Positions 50,945-63,112 of a stretch of 64,000 nucleotides of DNA are shown here, piece after piece. A program made the position numbers and the translations under genes. The notes under the pieces were generated by a model. That model had not been told where the DNA came from. It did not search any database and worked only from the letters and a program-made list of their open reading frames with translations. Source of the DNA: Siphonodentalium dalli (taxonomy: Eukaryota > Mollusca > Scaphopoda > Gadilida > Siphonodentaliidae); the NCBI GenBank assembly GCA_032622095.1, contig CP136066.1, positions 198,204,816-198,268,815 of the forward strand. The letters run 5' to 3'. How positions within the stretch are numbered: position 1 is the stretch's first letter; every line of letters starts with the position of its first letter.

Positions 50945-51052
50945 GCTCGCTGCGACCGGCTGATTCTCGCTGCGACCGGCTGATTCTCGCTAAGACCGTC
51001 TGATTCTCGCTACGACCAGCTGATTTTCGCTACGACCGGCTGATTCTTGCTG
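50945..51052. repeat. 20 bp minisatellite, about five copies
   Basis: Unit TGCGACCGGCTGATTCTCGC with point changes (TACGACC, TAAGACC, CAGCTG). Confidence 0.93.
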
Positions 51053-51221
51053 CAGGCCACAAATGGCAACAACTTTCATAAGGAAATTTTTCTCAATGTA
51101 AATACAGGAATGTGTACAAGTGAAAACAAGGTCAAATGGAGTCCCTGCACCCCTGACCGCTGATATTGAAGTGATTGAACGCAATGGAAGATCTGTATGA
51201 TAGAGGAGATGAGCATGCATC

Positions 51222-52466
51222 AAGTGAGATTTCCCAAGGCTTCGTGATGCCAGTGCGTGCAATGTGACGAAGGCGGTGACATTTCTAAAGGCAGCTTGAA
51301 TGCTGGCAATGTGTCGAGGGCGGCCATATTACGCGGTGATATTTCTCAAGGCAACTTTAATGCTGGCAGCTTGTCGAGGGCGGCCATATTACGCGGTGAG
51401 ATTTCTCAAGGCAGCATTAATGCGGGCAGTGCGTCGAAGGCGGCCATATTACGCGGTGATATTTCTCAAGGCAACTTTAATGCTGGCAGCTTGTCGAGGG
51501 CGGCCATATTACGCGGTGAGATTTCTCAAGGCAGCATTAATGCGGGCAGTGCGTCGAAGGCGGCCATATTACGCGGTGAGATTTCTCAAGGCAGCATGAA
51601 CGCGGGCAGTGTGTCGGGGACGGCCATATTACGCGGTGATATTTCTCAAGGCAGCAAGAATACAGGCAATGTGTCGAGGGCGGCCATATTAACACGCTGT
51701 GACATTTCTCAAGGCAACTTTAACGCGGGCATTGTGTCGAAGACGGCCATATTACGCTGTGAGATTTCTCAAGGCAGCATGAACGCGGGCAATGTGTCGA
51801 GGGCGGCCATATTACACGGTGAGATTTCTCGAGGCAGCATGAATGCGGGCAATGTGTCGAGGGCGGCCATATTACGAAGTGAGATTTCTCAAGGCAGCAT
51901 GGATGCGGGCAATGTGTCGAGGGCGCCATATTACGCGCTGAGATTTTTCAAGGCAGCGTGAATGCGGGCAATGTGTCGAGGGCGGCCATATTACGAAGTG
52001 AGATTTCTCAAGGCAGCATGAATGCGGGCAATGTGTCGAGGGCGGCCATATTACGCGCTGAGATTTCTCAAGGCAGCATGGATGCGTGCAATGTTTCGAT
52101 GGCGGCCATATTACGCGCTGAGATTTCTCAAGGCAGCATGGATGCGGGCAATGTGTCGAGGTCGGCCATATTACGAAGTGAGATTTCTCAAGGCAGCATG
52201 GATGCGGGAAATGTGTCGAGGTCGGCCATATTACGCGGTGAGAGTTCTCAAGACAGCATGAATGCGGGCAATGTGTCGATGGTGGCCATATTACGCGGTG
52301 ATATTTCTCAAGGCAGCAAGATTGTGGGTAGTGTGGCTGAGTTGCCGATGGCGGCCATGTTATATGAGGTGATATTTCTCAAAGCATCATGAATGCGGGC
52401 AATGTGCCAATTGCGGCCATATAACGCGGTGAGATTTCTCAATGTTTCGTGGTGCAGGTAGTGTGA
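51222..52466 (+). repeat. 60 bp minisatellite with open reading frames, about 20 copies
   Basis: Unit containing GTGAGATTTCTCAAGGCAGC, ATGAATGCGGGCAATGTGTC and GAGGGCGGCCATATTACGCG. Because the period is divisible by three, several frames on both strands stay open. The longest plus frame reads a 20-residue repeat (ISQGSMNAGNVSRAAILRGE) over 51257-51961 and continues, shifted, over 51958-52392. One unit is 63 bp (near 51695, in-frame) and one is 59 bp (near 51920, which breaks the frame). There is no ATG at the array's start and no recognisable domain. I treat it as non-coding, but a decayed repeat protein cannot be excluded. A detached unit is at 52621-52682. Confidence 0.85.
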
Positions 52467-53087
52467 TGCAATTGAAACTTTTAAGTGAGATACACACCAT
52501 GCAACAAAGACCCTGTAGCCACGCCCTTGCCTGAACGCAATAGGAGACATCGATAATATATAGAGAGTGGCATCAAAGAACTTCGAATACCAAGGTCAAT
52601 CACTGTATACTATACTAAGATTTATGAAAGGGGGCAGTGTGCCGAGGGCGGTTATATTGCGCGGTGTAGATTTCTCAAGGCAGTCAGAGAACCATTGATT
52701 CATTACAACGGGTTCAATTAATTGATTTAAATCACGCATTCTTTCTGGCCGGCAGATCGAAATTTACTTAAATAATTGAGGATTTTATTGGTGGTTTAGG
52801 GTAAGTTCCGCACAAAGTGCTTCTTCGTATCAGTCTAATCGTTGAATCATTAATAGGCATGCAGTACGGTAGACACATTTTACACTCAGTGTGCCGATTA
52901 TATTACCTTTGTTACATTTTTTATATAAATTTCTTCAGGGTTGAGTTTTAAAACATGCAAGAATGTATGGCTTTTTTTATTTGCATCTGACAATTTTGAG
53001 CACATGTAAACCTGCGAAAAAGAAATTTGGTTTCTAGACAACCCCAGACAGTTAACTTCGCTCTTTAAAAACACTTCTTCAAATATG
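52467..53087. other. No gene recognised
   Basis: AT-rich spacer; contains the detached 60 bp unit at 52621-52682. Confidence 0.55.
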
Positions 53088-53136
53088 TGACCCGCCATAT
53101 CAAATCCAGTCGTAAGTCGAGATTCTTTTACCCTGT

Positions 53137-53205
53137 GCCAATGCATTCTCTTATATATGCGAGTCGACCGTAGGTCGCCTCGCATATATAAGAGAATGCA
53201 TTGGC
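53137..53205. repeat. 69 bp palindrome module
   Basis: Consensus form with one change in the centre (CGACCGTAGG). Confidence 0.95.
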
Positions 53206-53423
53206 CTAACAATTTTTTACAATTTTAATAATTTTTTCTTGTATTCTGTAACAATTTTATAATTTCACCCATACAGAGCCCCAGACAAACATGAGCAGAC
53301 GACACTCTTCTATATGCTTCTATATATGTGTGGGGCTCCCTGCAGGGTAATGGATGTTTTTTATTTTATGTCCTAAAAATTGTAAGAAACATTTATTTAA
53401 AAAAAATGATAAAAAATTGTTAG

Positions 53424-53492
53424 GCCAATGCATTCTCTTATATATGCAAGGCGACCTATGGTCGACTCGCATATATAAGAGAATGCATTGGC
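53424..53492. repeat. 69 bp palindrome module, inverted partner
   Basis: Opposite orientation, one change (ATGCAAGGCG), followed by ACAGGG. Confidence 0.95.
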
Positions 53493-53631
53493 ACAGGGTA
53501 AAACAAATCCCGACTTACGACTGGATTTGATATGGCGGGTCAAATATGTCCGTTATTATACGTCAATAATCCTAGTCACCTGTTATTGCGATTTAATATC
53601 AATCGCTATCTAATCGTGAACCCCGATTAAA

Positions 53632-53955
53632 GGTACTCAATCCGATCAGACGGTCCCCATATCATCAAGTTACAACAACTTACAACAACATTTCTTCAAA
53701 ATACGCTTTTGTTATCATAATCGATTAATTGCAACAAAATAATGCTAACCGCTTCTATAAAATCTAAAATAAACGTGTTATTTATCAAATAACGAAATAT
53801 GGCCGTATTATCACTTGTGTCACGAAATTTGGCCGTATTACCACATGCTTTTAGAGTTATCCATCTTCATACGCAATTTTGTCCGAGACCGTTGGATTGA
53901 CGACTTTTTTCTGGGCCACAAATATGTACATATTTCGAGAAATAACAAATTAAAA
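53632..53955 (-). mobile_element. Second copy of the 462-910 element, one end clear
   Basis: Begins GGTACTCAATCCGATCAGAC and aligns in inverse to 590-905 (ACATTTCTTCAAAATACGCTTT, AAAATAATGCTAAC, TTTTAGAGTTATCCATCT). The other terminus is not clear. Confidence 0.7.
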
Positions 53956-54108
53956 AAATTTGAATAATGTCTTTCCTCAGTCTACAATCTTGAATTTTCT
54001 ATAAGTGTCTCCAACAAAGACAGTCTGGACATGTGCCGACCCTTCAATAAATTCCGCTCTTTTATTTTGCAATATACACTTATACAATACCATTACACGA
54101 CGTACAAT

Positions 54109-54442
54109 GACCCTGGCTTTGTTTAGATCCGGATATGGTCAACATAAAGAGCGTTTTTGTTACTGTTTTCCTGATATGGAAATAATAAAGAGCGTTTATA
54201 TCATTTATGTGTGATTAACCAATAGAATTGCGCTGTGTTATGTAAACAGAAGCACAACTTATGTAACACGAGCAGGCTCTTGTTTCGTACACCATCGTAC
54301 GTCTTGACGACAATATACTATTTATACGCGCTGATTATGTTTGGCATATGAACAAAACTATATATATTTTAATATTCATTCTCTTGATGGCGATTTGAAC
54401 AAATTTGAATATTTCTGCAACGAACGCCGCCCGTGCCTTTAA
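54109..54442. mobile_element. Foldback MITE family I, copy 3 (left arm missing)
   Basis: Closely matches 28346-28693: GGCTTTGTTTAGATCCGGAT, two AAAGAGCGTTT, GACGACAATATACTATTTA, ending CGTGCCTTTAA. The left arm is absent. Confidence 0.85.
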
Positions 54443-54764
54443 AACCGCTTCTTCAAACATCTCCGTTATTTCGTCATTAATCCTAGCCTCAGTCTTAACC
54501 TCGCGTGCCATGATACTAGATAGATAAGTTTAATGACATAACACACCCGCACGGGACTGACGCCATATACAATATACATACATTACACAAATATTATGAC
54601 AAAATTATACAATATGAATGGAAATTAATGCTAATACTAATATATATATTATAGGATGTCTTATTCCGCGTTCATCATTCGAATTTTTCTATCGCTCCCC
54701 GAAAAAAGTGTTATTGCGATTTAATATCAAATTGTGAACCCAGATTAACTATCTTTCGTTGTCC
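54443..54764. other. No gene recognised
   Basis: AT-rich spacer with no repeat I could place. Confidence 0.55.
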
Positions 54765-55220
54765 AATCAAGCCTGAGTTTAATGTGCTGTCATTTGCAGA
54801 ATGAGGTCCTCAGAGGACGAATTTAGTGATGCTATCCCGCACAGCTGGGCTAGCATCACCAAATTCACCCTCTGTGGACATTATAAAATTTCTATAGAAC
54901 TTCTTCAGATAGATTCTATTTCTTTTTTTAGTTTAGTTTCTCTATCCCCAAATTGGCAGACGACACATTGCATAATCGAGGTTCTCAATGGGTGTAGATC
55001 ACAATGTCACCATTTGGGAACATCAATCTGAATCTTTGTCTTCCATAGCAGATGAGGTCATGCAGAATGAGGTCCCCGGAAGGTGAACTTGGTGATGCTA
55101 GCCCGTTATGCGGGATAGCGTCACTAAATTCGCCCTCTGGGGACCCCATTCTGCAAAAGACAGGCACACTAAACTCAGGTTTCAAAGACAGGCACACTAA
55201 ACTCAGACTTGTATTCATGA
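54765..55220. mobile_element. MITE, second copy of the 2103-2463 family
   Basis: GAGTTTAATGTGCTGTCATT and GCAGAATGAGGTCC on the left, inverse near 55120-55165. The arm-like block is present three times, and the CAGGCACACTAAACTCAG tail is duplicated at the right, so this copy is internally rearranged. Confidence 0.8.
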
Positions 55221-55381
55221 GAGTCGACGTTTTCTAATATAGTAGTCTCATCGCCGAATCATTAAAAACCGTGCAAAGCCCTCCCTCGGTCCACAGTCCT
55301 CGATATTCTAAGTCGGCAGACGACAGACATACGAAGAAATCATTTAAGTGTAGTAGGAATCATATTCACTGTTGGGAAATG

Positions 55382-55798
55382 TTAAAGTGATGTGAAACAC
55401 TCTGGTAGGGTGGTCAAATAGAACTTGAGAATAATCTTGCTCAAAGCTGCTCAAATTAGTTTGTTTTTTTTTATACGAATTTTAACCCAAATTGACAAAA
55501 CACACCGTCATTCAAATATATTATTTAAATGCAATGACTCTCGATGGCGAAATTAATTGGTTTAGTTTATCGCCAAAAGTTGCGTCCCGAATCGAGATAT
55601 ATATTTCCAATAACGTGTAGCTCAGGCGATGTGTTCTATGGAGTGGTATAGTGATCTCAGGCGATGTGTTCTATGGAGTGGTATAGTGATTTTAGGCGAT
55701 GTTAGTAGAATGCTACATTCCCCAGGTTGGCACAGCGCATAAGTATACTAACTTATCAATTTCACGCACCCGAACAGGTCCATAATATATGTCTTTAA
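55382..55798 (-). mobile_element. MITE family E, copy 4
   Basis: Begins TTAAAGTGATGTGAAACACT and ends ATATGTCTTTAA. A 38 bp internal tandem duplication (GGCGATGTGTTCTATGGAGT) at about 55624-55690 makes it longer than the other copies. Confidence 0.88.
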
Positions 55799-57560
55799 GA
55801 TAATATGGTCGTTCCCACAAGGAACTACTCGTCAATGAGTATTTATTATAGAAAGGATTAATCTTATTACCTGAACATTTCATATGGGATAACTACTCAT
55901 CAATGAATATTTATTATAGAAATTATTAAACTTATGATTTGCCAGTGAACATTTCCTATGAGATAACTACTCGTTAATGAGTATTTAATATGGAAAGGAT
56001 TGAACTTATTATCTGAACATTTCCTATGAGATAACTACTCGTCAATGAGTATTTAATATAGAAAGGATTGAACTTATTATCTGAACATTTCCTATGAGAT
56101 AACTACTCGTCAATGAGTATTTAGTATAGAAAGGATTAAACTTATTATCTGAAAATTTCCTATATTCGTCATTGAGTATTTAGTATAGAAAGGATTAAAC
56201 TTATTATCTGACCATTTCCTATATTCGTCATTGAGTATTTAGTATAGAAAGGATTAAACTTATTATCTGAACATTTACTAAGGGATAAATACTCATCAAT
56301 GAGTATTTATCATAGAAAGGATTAAAATTTATCTGAACATTTCATATTGGATAACTACTCGTCAATGGGTATATTTATTATAGAAAGGATTAAACTTATT
56401 ATCTGACCATTTCCTATATTCGTCATTGAGTATTTAGTATAGAAAGGATTAAACTTATTATCTGAACATTTCGTATGAGACAACTACTCGTCAATGAGTA
56501 TTTAGCACAGAAAGGGTACACATTGCACGTATGAATTGATCTGTCTGCAAACTGTATCACTTACACATTGGATAGTTATCTGTCTCGCTATGGCAGTTAG
56601 TCGTGAGAAAATGACAGTTTTATGCACCTTCGTTAATGCGGAGATATAACCTTGTAATTATAGACCCGTGTCCTCGTTACAAAATTATTATAAAATTTAT
56701 ATTCACTGGTGTGAAATGTTCAGATAATATGGTCCTTTGTTGAATATATTATCTGAACAGTTCCAATAAGGAACTACTCCTCAATGAGTATTTAGAATAG
56801 AACGGATTAAACTTATTATCTGAACATTTACTAAGGGATAAATAATCATCAATGAGTATTTATCATAGAAAGGATTAAAATTTATCTGAACATTTCATAT
56901 TGGATAACTACTCGTCATTGAGTATTTAGTATAGAAAGGATTAAACTTATTATCTGACCATTTCCTATATTCGTCATTGAGTATTTAGTATAGAAAGGAT
57001 TAAACTTATTATCTGAACATTTCGTATGAGATAACTACTCGTCAATGAGTATTTAGCACAGAAAGGGTACACATTGCACGTATGAATTGATCTGTCTGCA
57101 AACTGTAGCACTTACACATTGGATAGTTATCTGTCTCGCTATGGCAGTTAGTCGTGAGAAAATGACAGTTTTATGCACCTTCGTTAATGCGGAGATATAA
57201 CCTTGTAATTATAGACCCGTGTCCTCGTTACAAAATTATTATAAAATTTATATTCACTGGTGTGAAATGTTCAGATAATATGGTCCTTTGTTGAATATAT
57301 TATCTGAACAGTTCCAATAAGGAACTACTCCTCAATGAGTATTTAGTATATAACGGATTAAACTTATTATCTGAACATTTACTAAGGGATAAATACTCAT
57401 CAATGAGTATTTATCATAGAAAGGATTAAAATTTATCTGAACATTTCATATTGGATAACTACTCGTCAATGGGTATATTTATTATAGAAAGGATTAAACT
57501 TATTATCTGAACATTTCCATGAGATATAACTACTCGTTAATGAGTATTTAGTATAGAAAG
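55799..57560 (+). repeat. 68 bp tandem array with a 551 bp higher-order repeat
   Basis: Unit GAACATTTCCTATGAGATAA, CTACTCGTCAATGAGTATTT and AGTATAGAAAGGATTAAACT through TATTATCT. A larger module, including CATTGCACGTATGAATTGAT and TAGACCCGTGTCCTCGTTAC, begins at 56514, again 551 bp later at 57065, and at 57560 in a third, truncated copy that ends near 57720. Confidence 0.92.
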
Positions 57561-57720
57561 TGTACACATTGCACGGATGAATTGATCTGCCTGCAAACTG
57601 TATCACTTACACATTGGATAGTTATCTGTCTCGCCATGGCATTTAGTCGTGAGAAAATGACAGTTTTATGCACCTTCGTTAATGCGGAGATATAACCTTG
57701 TAATTACAGACCCGTGTCCT

Positions 57721-58271
57721 CGTTAAACGAGCGTTTGTTCTCCAATATAATGTCTTTCCTGTGTGATTATCCGGCGGTTGCATACAAGCTCCCATGCAGA
57801 GTTCAGTCCCCTACGCAGGACTTACCGCTGCTCGCACCAACACGGAATGTGAAGAAATGTCGCATTTATTTATTTGAGACTTTTGTAGGTTACAATTCAT
57901 TCTGCATTATTCTGAGAAACTGAACTGTCCATATTCATTTGAAAGTGGTCCAGATCAAGTCAGAATGTGATTATAACTGGCAAAACACTTCAATATAACA
58001 TGTTAGAATTAATTAAGAAAATACACGTGCCGGCAGCGTTCAGACATCGTGTAGCGAGGGGACTGAACTCTGTTTTGCAGCTTGGGTTGCATATCGCCGG
58101 TGGGCTTCTAAAAGGTCGTACCTGCCATTTTTGGCGCAAAACTTTGTATTGCATTTTCGTTATCTGTGGGTTCCACAAATAACTTATCAATATTTCAAGT
58201 ATAAATGCCATTTTTAAAGGGCAATTCGTGTTCTAAAATGTCGTATCTAGGTTCCCCGCAAAAAAAATTCG
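57721..58271. other. Spacer with overlapping open frames, no gene called
   Basis: Frames at 57714-57923 and 57967-58182 (plus) and 57990-58211 (minus) overlap and show no domain. Confidence 0.45.
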
Positions 58272-58455
58272 TTAAAGTGACGTAAAACACTCCGGTTTAT
58301 AGGGTGATAAAATATAAATGGGAAATAATCTTGTTCAAACTAGTAATTTTTACAAATATTATATCCAAATTGACAACCCACGCATTATTTCTTATATATA
58401 TATTAATTAATTGCAGTGACTCTCGATGGCGAAATCGTTTTCGGGGTTTTTTATG
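58272..58455 (-). mobile_element. MITE family E, copy 5 (truncated)
   Basis: TTAAAGTGACGTAAAACACT through CTCTCGATGGCGAAATCGTT, then the match stops. Confidence 0.8.
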
Positions 58456-58918
58456 CATACCATATCAGGAATAGATCAATAGAGAACGCTCTTTTTCGCT
58501 ATTCTATACACGGAGACTGCACTATTACGTCACACACAGCCTCTTTAATTTCCAGTTAGACTCAGCTTTGCAATGACTATAAATAAGGCTCAACACAGAC
58601 AGGGACGTATGGGTAGGGGTGTCCACCCTGGGGATATCCCAACTGCACCCCCTTGAATCAGAATCAGACTCAGACCAAGTTTTGCACCCCCTTGCACATC
58701 AGTGCTCAGGCATAATTTCCTGTATATTAATAAACCATGGTTCTATATTCCCGGTATGAATACATTCAGATATTTTAACATGAAAATTGAAAAATTGCAC
58801 AAATCCAGACAAATGCACACGGTTACGGACAAGAGACCAGAACACGCCGGGCTGACCATGGTTGTTCGGCCCGGTTTGTGGACATTTTGAAAACTATATA
58901 CAAGAAAATAGCAAATCC
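58456..58918. other. No gene recognised
   Basis: AT-rich spacer; CACCCCCTTG is repeated at about 58647 and 58685. Confidence 0.5.
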
Positions 58919-59420
58919 TAGCATCTAGACTGGCCTCACAACTGAAGCTTTCCTATAGTGTTGGAAATTTCAAACCTCATACTCCCCCTCAGGTTCGAAA
59001 ATTCTCCAACTGATGACCATTTCAGTCCACACGTTTGACCAAATGTAGTAAAATATTGTTTTGTTAAACTTATTAGCAGTTTTGTATTGGGCACGCGGGA
59101 GGGGCCGGTGTGCGAACAGTTTTTAATCTGAACAAGAAAATCGCAAAATCCTAGCATCTAGACTAGCCTCAAGCCTTCCCAGAGTTGGAAATTCAAACCT
59201 GACACCACCACTTAGGTTGGAAAATTTCCAACTGATGACAATTCCAATGACAATGTTGACCAAATGTATGACAATATTGTTTTCTTAAATTAACTAGCAT
59301 TTTTGACTGGCCACGGGGGAGGGACCAGGACCTGTCACCACCCCCTGAGGTTGGAATATTTCCAACTGATGACCATTTCAGTCCAAAATTTTGACAAAAA
59401 ATAGGAAAATATGCAAATAT
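58919..59420 (+). repeat. Diverged tandem repeat of about 232 bp, 2.5 copies
   Basis: CTAGCATCTAGACT-GCCTCA, GTTGGAAATTTCAAACCT and TCCAACTGATGACCATTTCA start near 58919 and 59150, with a third partial unit near 59340. The 145-codon minus frame at 59193-59630 follows the repeat and is not a gene. Confidence 0.75.
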
Positions 59421-60122
59421 TGGTCCAAAAACAATTAATCCCCCCCCCCCAATAAATTGTTTAAAAATCAAACTACAAGAATATTTTAAACCTATTGTTG
59501 GTGTGAAATTTCCAACTAATGTTTTGGCAGGTATGAAATTTCCAACTGTTGAAAAATTTGACCAAAGTTGGGAGGTGAGACACCCAACAACCCACCCAAC
59601 CTGTCGCCACGTCTCTGAACACATGGACAATCACTCAACTTCGCTCTTGTTTCCAATCTTCCTTACCCGATCAACACCGGGTACCTCAGATATAGGGCCA
59701 CATAAATCTCGTTTTGCTCCCCGTTCCTCTCAAAGGTCGTTCAAAATATAGATTATATAGACAGTCTTAATTTAATCGTTTGTCCTGGAACAGACATGTC
59801 GTGACGCGAAAAAACAAATTGGGCTCGATTGGAAATCCAGCTCGAGATTCCAGGAAATTGTCGTGACAAATTGAACCGTAACAAACATGGGCACATGACG
59901 ATTTTTTTCTCAATTAAACCAGGAAGGAGCTGATTTTGAAATTTGTAATTTGAATCGAACCAGCGATGATCGAATTACTTTTGTACTTAGTTCCCCCATT
60001 ATTGTCCTCTGGGAGGGATATGATTCTCATCGGGCGACCGCGCAGTATTCTACGTTAGATCGCTTACGGCAGGGACGTGGATAGAAGGTCTCCGTTGGGG
60101 AGTATCCACCGTGAAATGTTCA
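59421..60122. other. No gene recognised
   Basis: Includes a C run at about 59440-59449, then ordinary AT-rich DNA. Confidence 0.5.
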
Positions 60123-60941
60123 AGGTGCATGGGGAATCACGTGGTTTCGAATTGATGAGTACCACGCATCCAAAATGGCCGAGGGGAACACAAATGCGAC
60201 CAGAAACGATGAAAAGTGTAATTAATTTTCGAATGACCAGATTACATTATACACAACATATCCCATCCCATATTATATACCATTTGGAAGAGGAACCAAA
60301 AATATATATATTCCAGCAGAATACTGAACAGCTGTGGCCTAGGAGTGTCCACCAATTGATAGATATTCTTAGATTCATTCCAAGACCCCCCCCCCCCCTT
60401 GTCAACCCAAAATGCATCAGAATTCAAACTAATAGATAGAGTTATTCCCCTTCCATTGAGAATAATAGACTTTATAGTACAGTCTGGATCAAAATTAATC
60501 ACAGAACACATCTCAATACCTCGACAAAAACAATGTTCCCAGTTTATTCGACGACCGGATCAGTTGATAATACAATGATTTGGAGTTTCCTCTTTCAAAT
60601 GGTATGTAATATGGAATATGTAGTATATAATGTGATCTGGTGGTTCGAAAATTAAGTGGGTCTTTAAAACAAGCTGATACATCATGTGTGTCCAAACTCA
60701 CAGTTGTTTGCGCTACCATTTTAACCAAAGTTGTCAGTCGAAGGATTCTCCTGGAAGTATGCTGGTCTTGTGTATTCCACGAACCTCCGACTGGAAACTT
60801 TGGTCAGAATGTTATAGAAAACTACTGAGTATTTCCGAACAAATAAGGCAGTCAATTCCTCATATATTATGTTTTTATGCGTTTACACATTTTGAGTACG
60901 TGGTACTCACCAACCTCGAAACCACGTGATTCCCCACCGTG
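60123..60941. mobile_element. MITE family H, copy 2
   Basis: Ends GGGGAATCACGTGGTTTCGA and the inverse CTCGAAACCACGTGATTCCC, each continuing into a GAGTACCACG inverted block, so the terminal repeats are about 50 bp. It is longer than copy 1 through extra internal DNA with a C run near 60390. Confidence 0.88.
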
Positions 60942-61009
60942 ATGTGTTCATGTATTTGAGATTCATCAGCCAGGAAACAGGTTTTGACTTCAGCCATAGC
61001 AAAACTTTA

Positions 61010-61395
61010 CTGAAAGTGATGTAAAACACTCCGGCAGGGTGATCAAATAGAGATGGAGAATAATCTTGCTCAAAGTAGTTATTTTTTTTACGAATAAATT
61101 ATTAATCCAAATTGACAACAAACACAGTCATTCTTATATATTAATTAAAGTCAATGACTATCGATGGGGACATCATTTGTGTTAGTTTATCGCTGATTGT
61201 TGCGTCCCGAATCGAGATGTAAATATTTATTTGTTCAGACGATGTTTTTTGTGGAGTGGAATGGTCCATTTCTTAGAAATTTTCTGCAACGTTAGTAGAA
61301 TACTATATGTATACATTCCCCAGGTTGGCATAGCGCCTGCATTGGTAATAAATTATCAATTCCACGCATCCGAACAACTCCATAATATATCTTTA
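61010..61395 (-). mobile_element. MITE family E, copy 6
   Basis: GAAAGTGATGTAAAACACTC to CATAATATATCTTTA, with terminal decay; the GATCAAATAGAGATGGAGAA and GTTTATCGCTGATTGTTGCG blocks are conserved. Confidence 0.85.
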
Positions 61396-61817
61396 CGTCT
61401 AGTATATAGACTTATACCTATTCTCAAACTGATTTATTACCTTTTTATTTCATAAAAATCATATTTTGGCATGAATTGCAACAATAATGATATTAGCAAC
61501 CTGAAAATATGTCACATGACCGCGATTTAAAAAAAAAGAGCCTATTTTCATTCTTCGAGTGTTTTTAGCACTAATTGATGACTCAAATTGAATCATCTGT
61601 TGCAGAAATTCGGTTGAGTATAAAGGGAGATGGTCCCACAAATGACCGGATTTAGTGTACAGTGCCACTTTAAACTATATTATTGTCGAAAAGAAAGAAA
61701 CTACAATGGGTATACCCTTTCGTAAAACACGTCATCTGAACTGCGTAAAACTGTAAACAAACAGTCCGCCATTCGTCCCGAACAAATCGAGGTTAAACAA
61801 ATGAGAATGATTGTTAG
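61396..61817. other. No gene recognised
   Basis: 61610-61675 is related to about 16190-16260 (TGACCGGATTTAGTGTACAG). Confidence 0.5.
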
Positions 61818-62230
61818 GGTACGTTCATACGCTGGCATGTTTGCACGGTATGTTTTTGCGGGCATTTCGTCATAGAAAACCACATGGTAACAGAATATGA
61901 ATAGAACCGTGCACATAACATTCATCTTTACCAAAGCGAAAGACACGAGAAGTAACATTTATCAAATTCCACTTGTAACAGTGCCATTGGAATTTGCCTT
62001 CAAACACCTGTATGATTTTTTCTTGCGATATAATTGCATGATATTTACAGGCAAATTCCAGTAGAATAGCTACTAGTGGAACCACAGAGATTTTTACTTC
62101 ACACGTAGTTAGCTGTGGCTCAGATGCACTTTATGTGCCTGTATCAGTTCATATTATGGCACCATATCGTTTTCTACGACAAAATGCCTGCAAACCATAC
62201 CGTGCAATCTTGCTAGTGTATGAACGTACC
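61818..62230. mobile_element. Foldback MITE family M, copy 1
   Basis: Ends GGTACGTTCATACGCTGGCA and the inverse TGTATGAACGTACC, continuing into GTTTGCACGGTATG. Inner blocks include GCAAATTCCAGTAG and its inverse. It sits five bases from copy 2. Confidence 0.85.
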
Positions 62231-62235
62231 ATTAT

Positions 62236-63112
62236 GGTACGTTCATACACTGGCAAGTTTGCACGGTATATGGTTTGCATGAATTTCGTCGTAGAACCCG
62301 ATATGAAGCCAGAATATGAACGGACACATAAGGATTAACTGTCATGTGGACAGTTTTTATGGAGATGTAACCGTGAGGTAAGTGGACATAACTTGTGTAA
62401 AACCCGAAGGGTTTTACATACAAGTTATGACCACTTACCTCACGGTTACATCTCCATAAAAATAGTCCACATGACAGTTAATCCTTATATTTATATACAT
62501 TTAGCGAAAAAGCCACTTTTGTAAATGTATTTAAATCGAAAAGTGTATCGTGACAAGATCAGCCCAAAATACCCAATACCACCCTTGCCAAAAGTTAATA
62601 GGAACAATTTCTCTTCATATTGAAACCCGATGATGTATTAAGTCAATCCTGCGCGAGTCCAAATGCGCCCAAAACATTACGCGTTCGTCTTTCCAACCCC
62701 AATGACGTATCGATGGTGTTATGAGCTTGGTGTTATGGGGCGTTGCGCATTCACCGAGCCACGTGGGCGCCGACCAATCAGAATGCTGGATTTAGTGATG
62801 ACAATACTTAGTGTGTAAATATATGCATATAAAATCTATTAAACAGCTAAATATATATGAAGTAAAATCTATGTAGTTCCACCTGTAGCAATACTACCGG
62901 CATTTTCCCGTAAATAACATGCAATTATCTCGCAAGAATAAATCATATAGGTATTTGAAGGCAAATACCAGTAGCACCGTCACAAGTGGAACAACATAAA
63001 TGTTACTTCTCACTGTCGTTCGCTTTGGTAAAGATGCATGTTATATGCATGTTTCCGTTCATATTCTAGCATCATATCGGTTTCTACGACTTGCCAGTGT
63101 ATGGACGTACCC
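62236..63112. mobile_element. Foldback MITE family M, copy 2
   Basis: Starts GGTACGTTCATACACTGGCA and ends TTGCCAGTGTATGGACGTAC. It contains the long hairpin 62328-62488 and a second region (62860-63090) resembling the middle of copy 1 (ATTTGAAGGCAAATACCAGT, TTTGGTAAAGATGCATGT). Confidence 0.8.
62328..62488. repeat. Long hairpin, arms about 78 bp
   Basis: ATAAGGATTAACTGTCATGT on the left is repeated inverted as ACATGACAGTTAATCCTTAT on the right. Arm pairing continues through GGAGATGTAACCGTGAGGTA to a GAA loop near 62409, with few mismatches. Confidence 0.93.

Larger units (their letters stand above)
53088..53542. mobile_element. Palindromic MITE family B, copy 2
   Basis: Ends TGACCCGCCATATCAAATCC and its inverse, flanked by a perfect 6 bp duplication AATATG (53082-53087, 53543-53548). 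Palindromes at 53137-53205 and 53424-53492. Between them is a hairpin-like block (GAGCCCCAGACAAACATGAG and TATATGTGTGGGGCTC). Confidence 0.93.

Noticed and set aside
51222-52466. YY1-like or CArG-like regulatory sites in each 60 bp unit (GCGGCCATATTA)
   Set aside because: The match to either consensus is imperfect and the context is a minisatellite.
59193-59630. 145-codon minus-strand frame
   Set aside because: It follows a 232 bp tandem repeat and has no domain; the same phrases recur because the DNA repeats.
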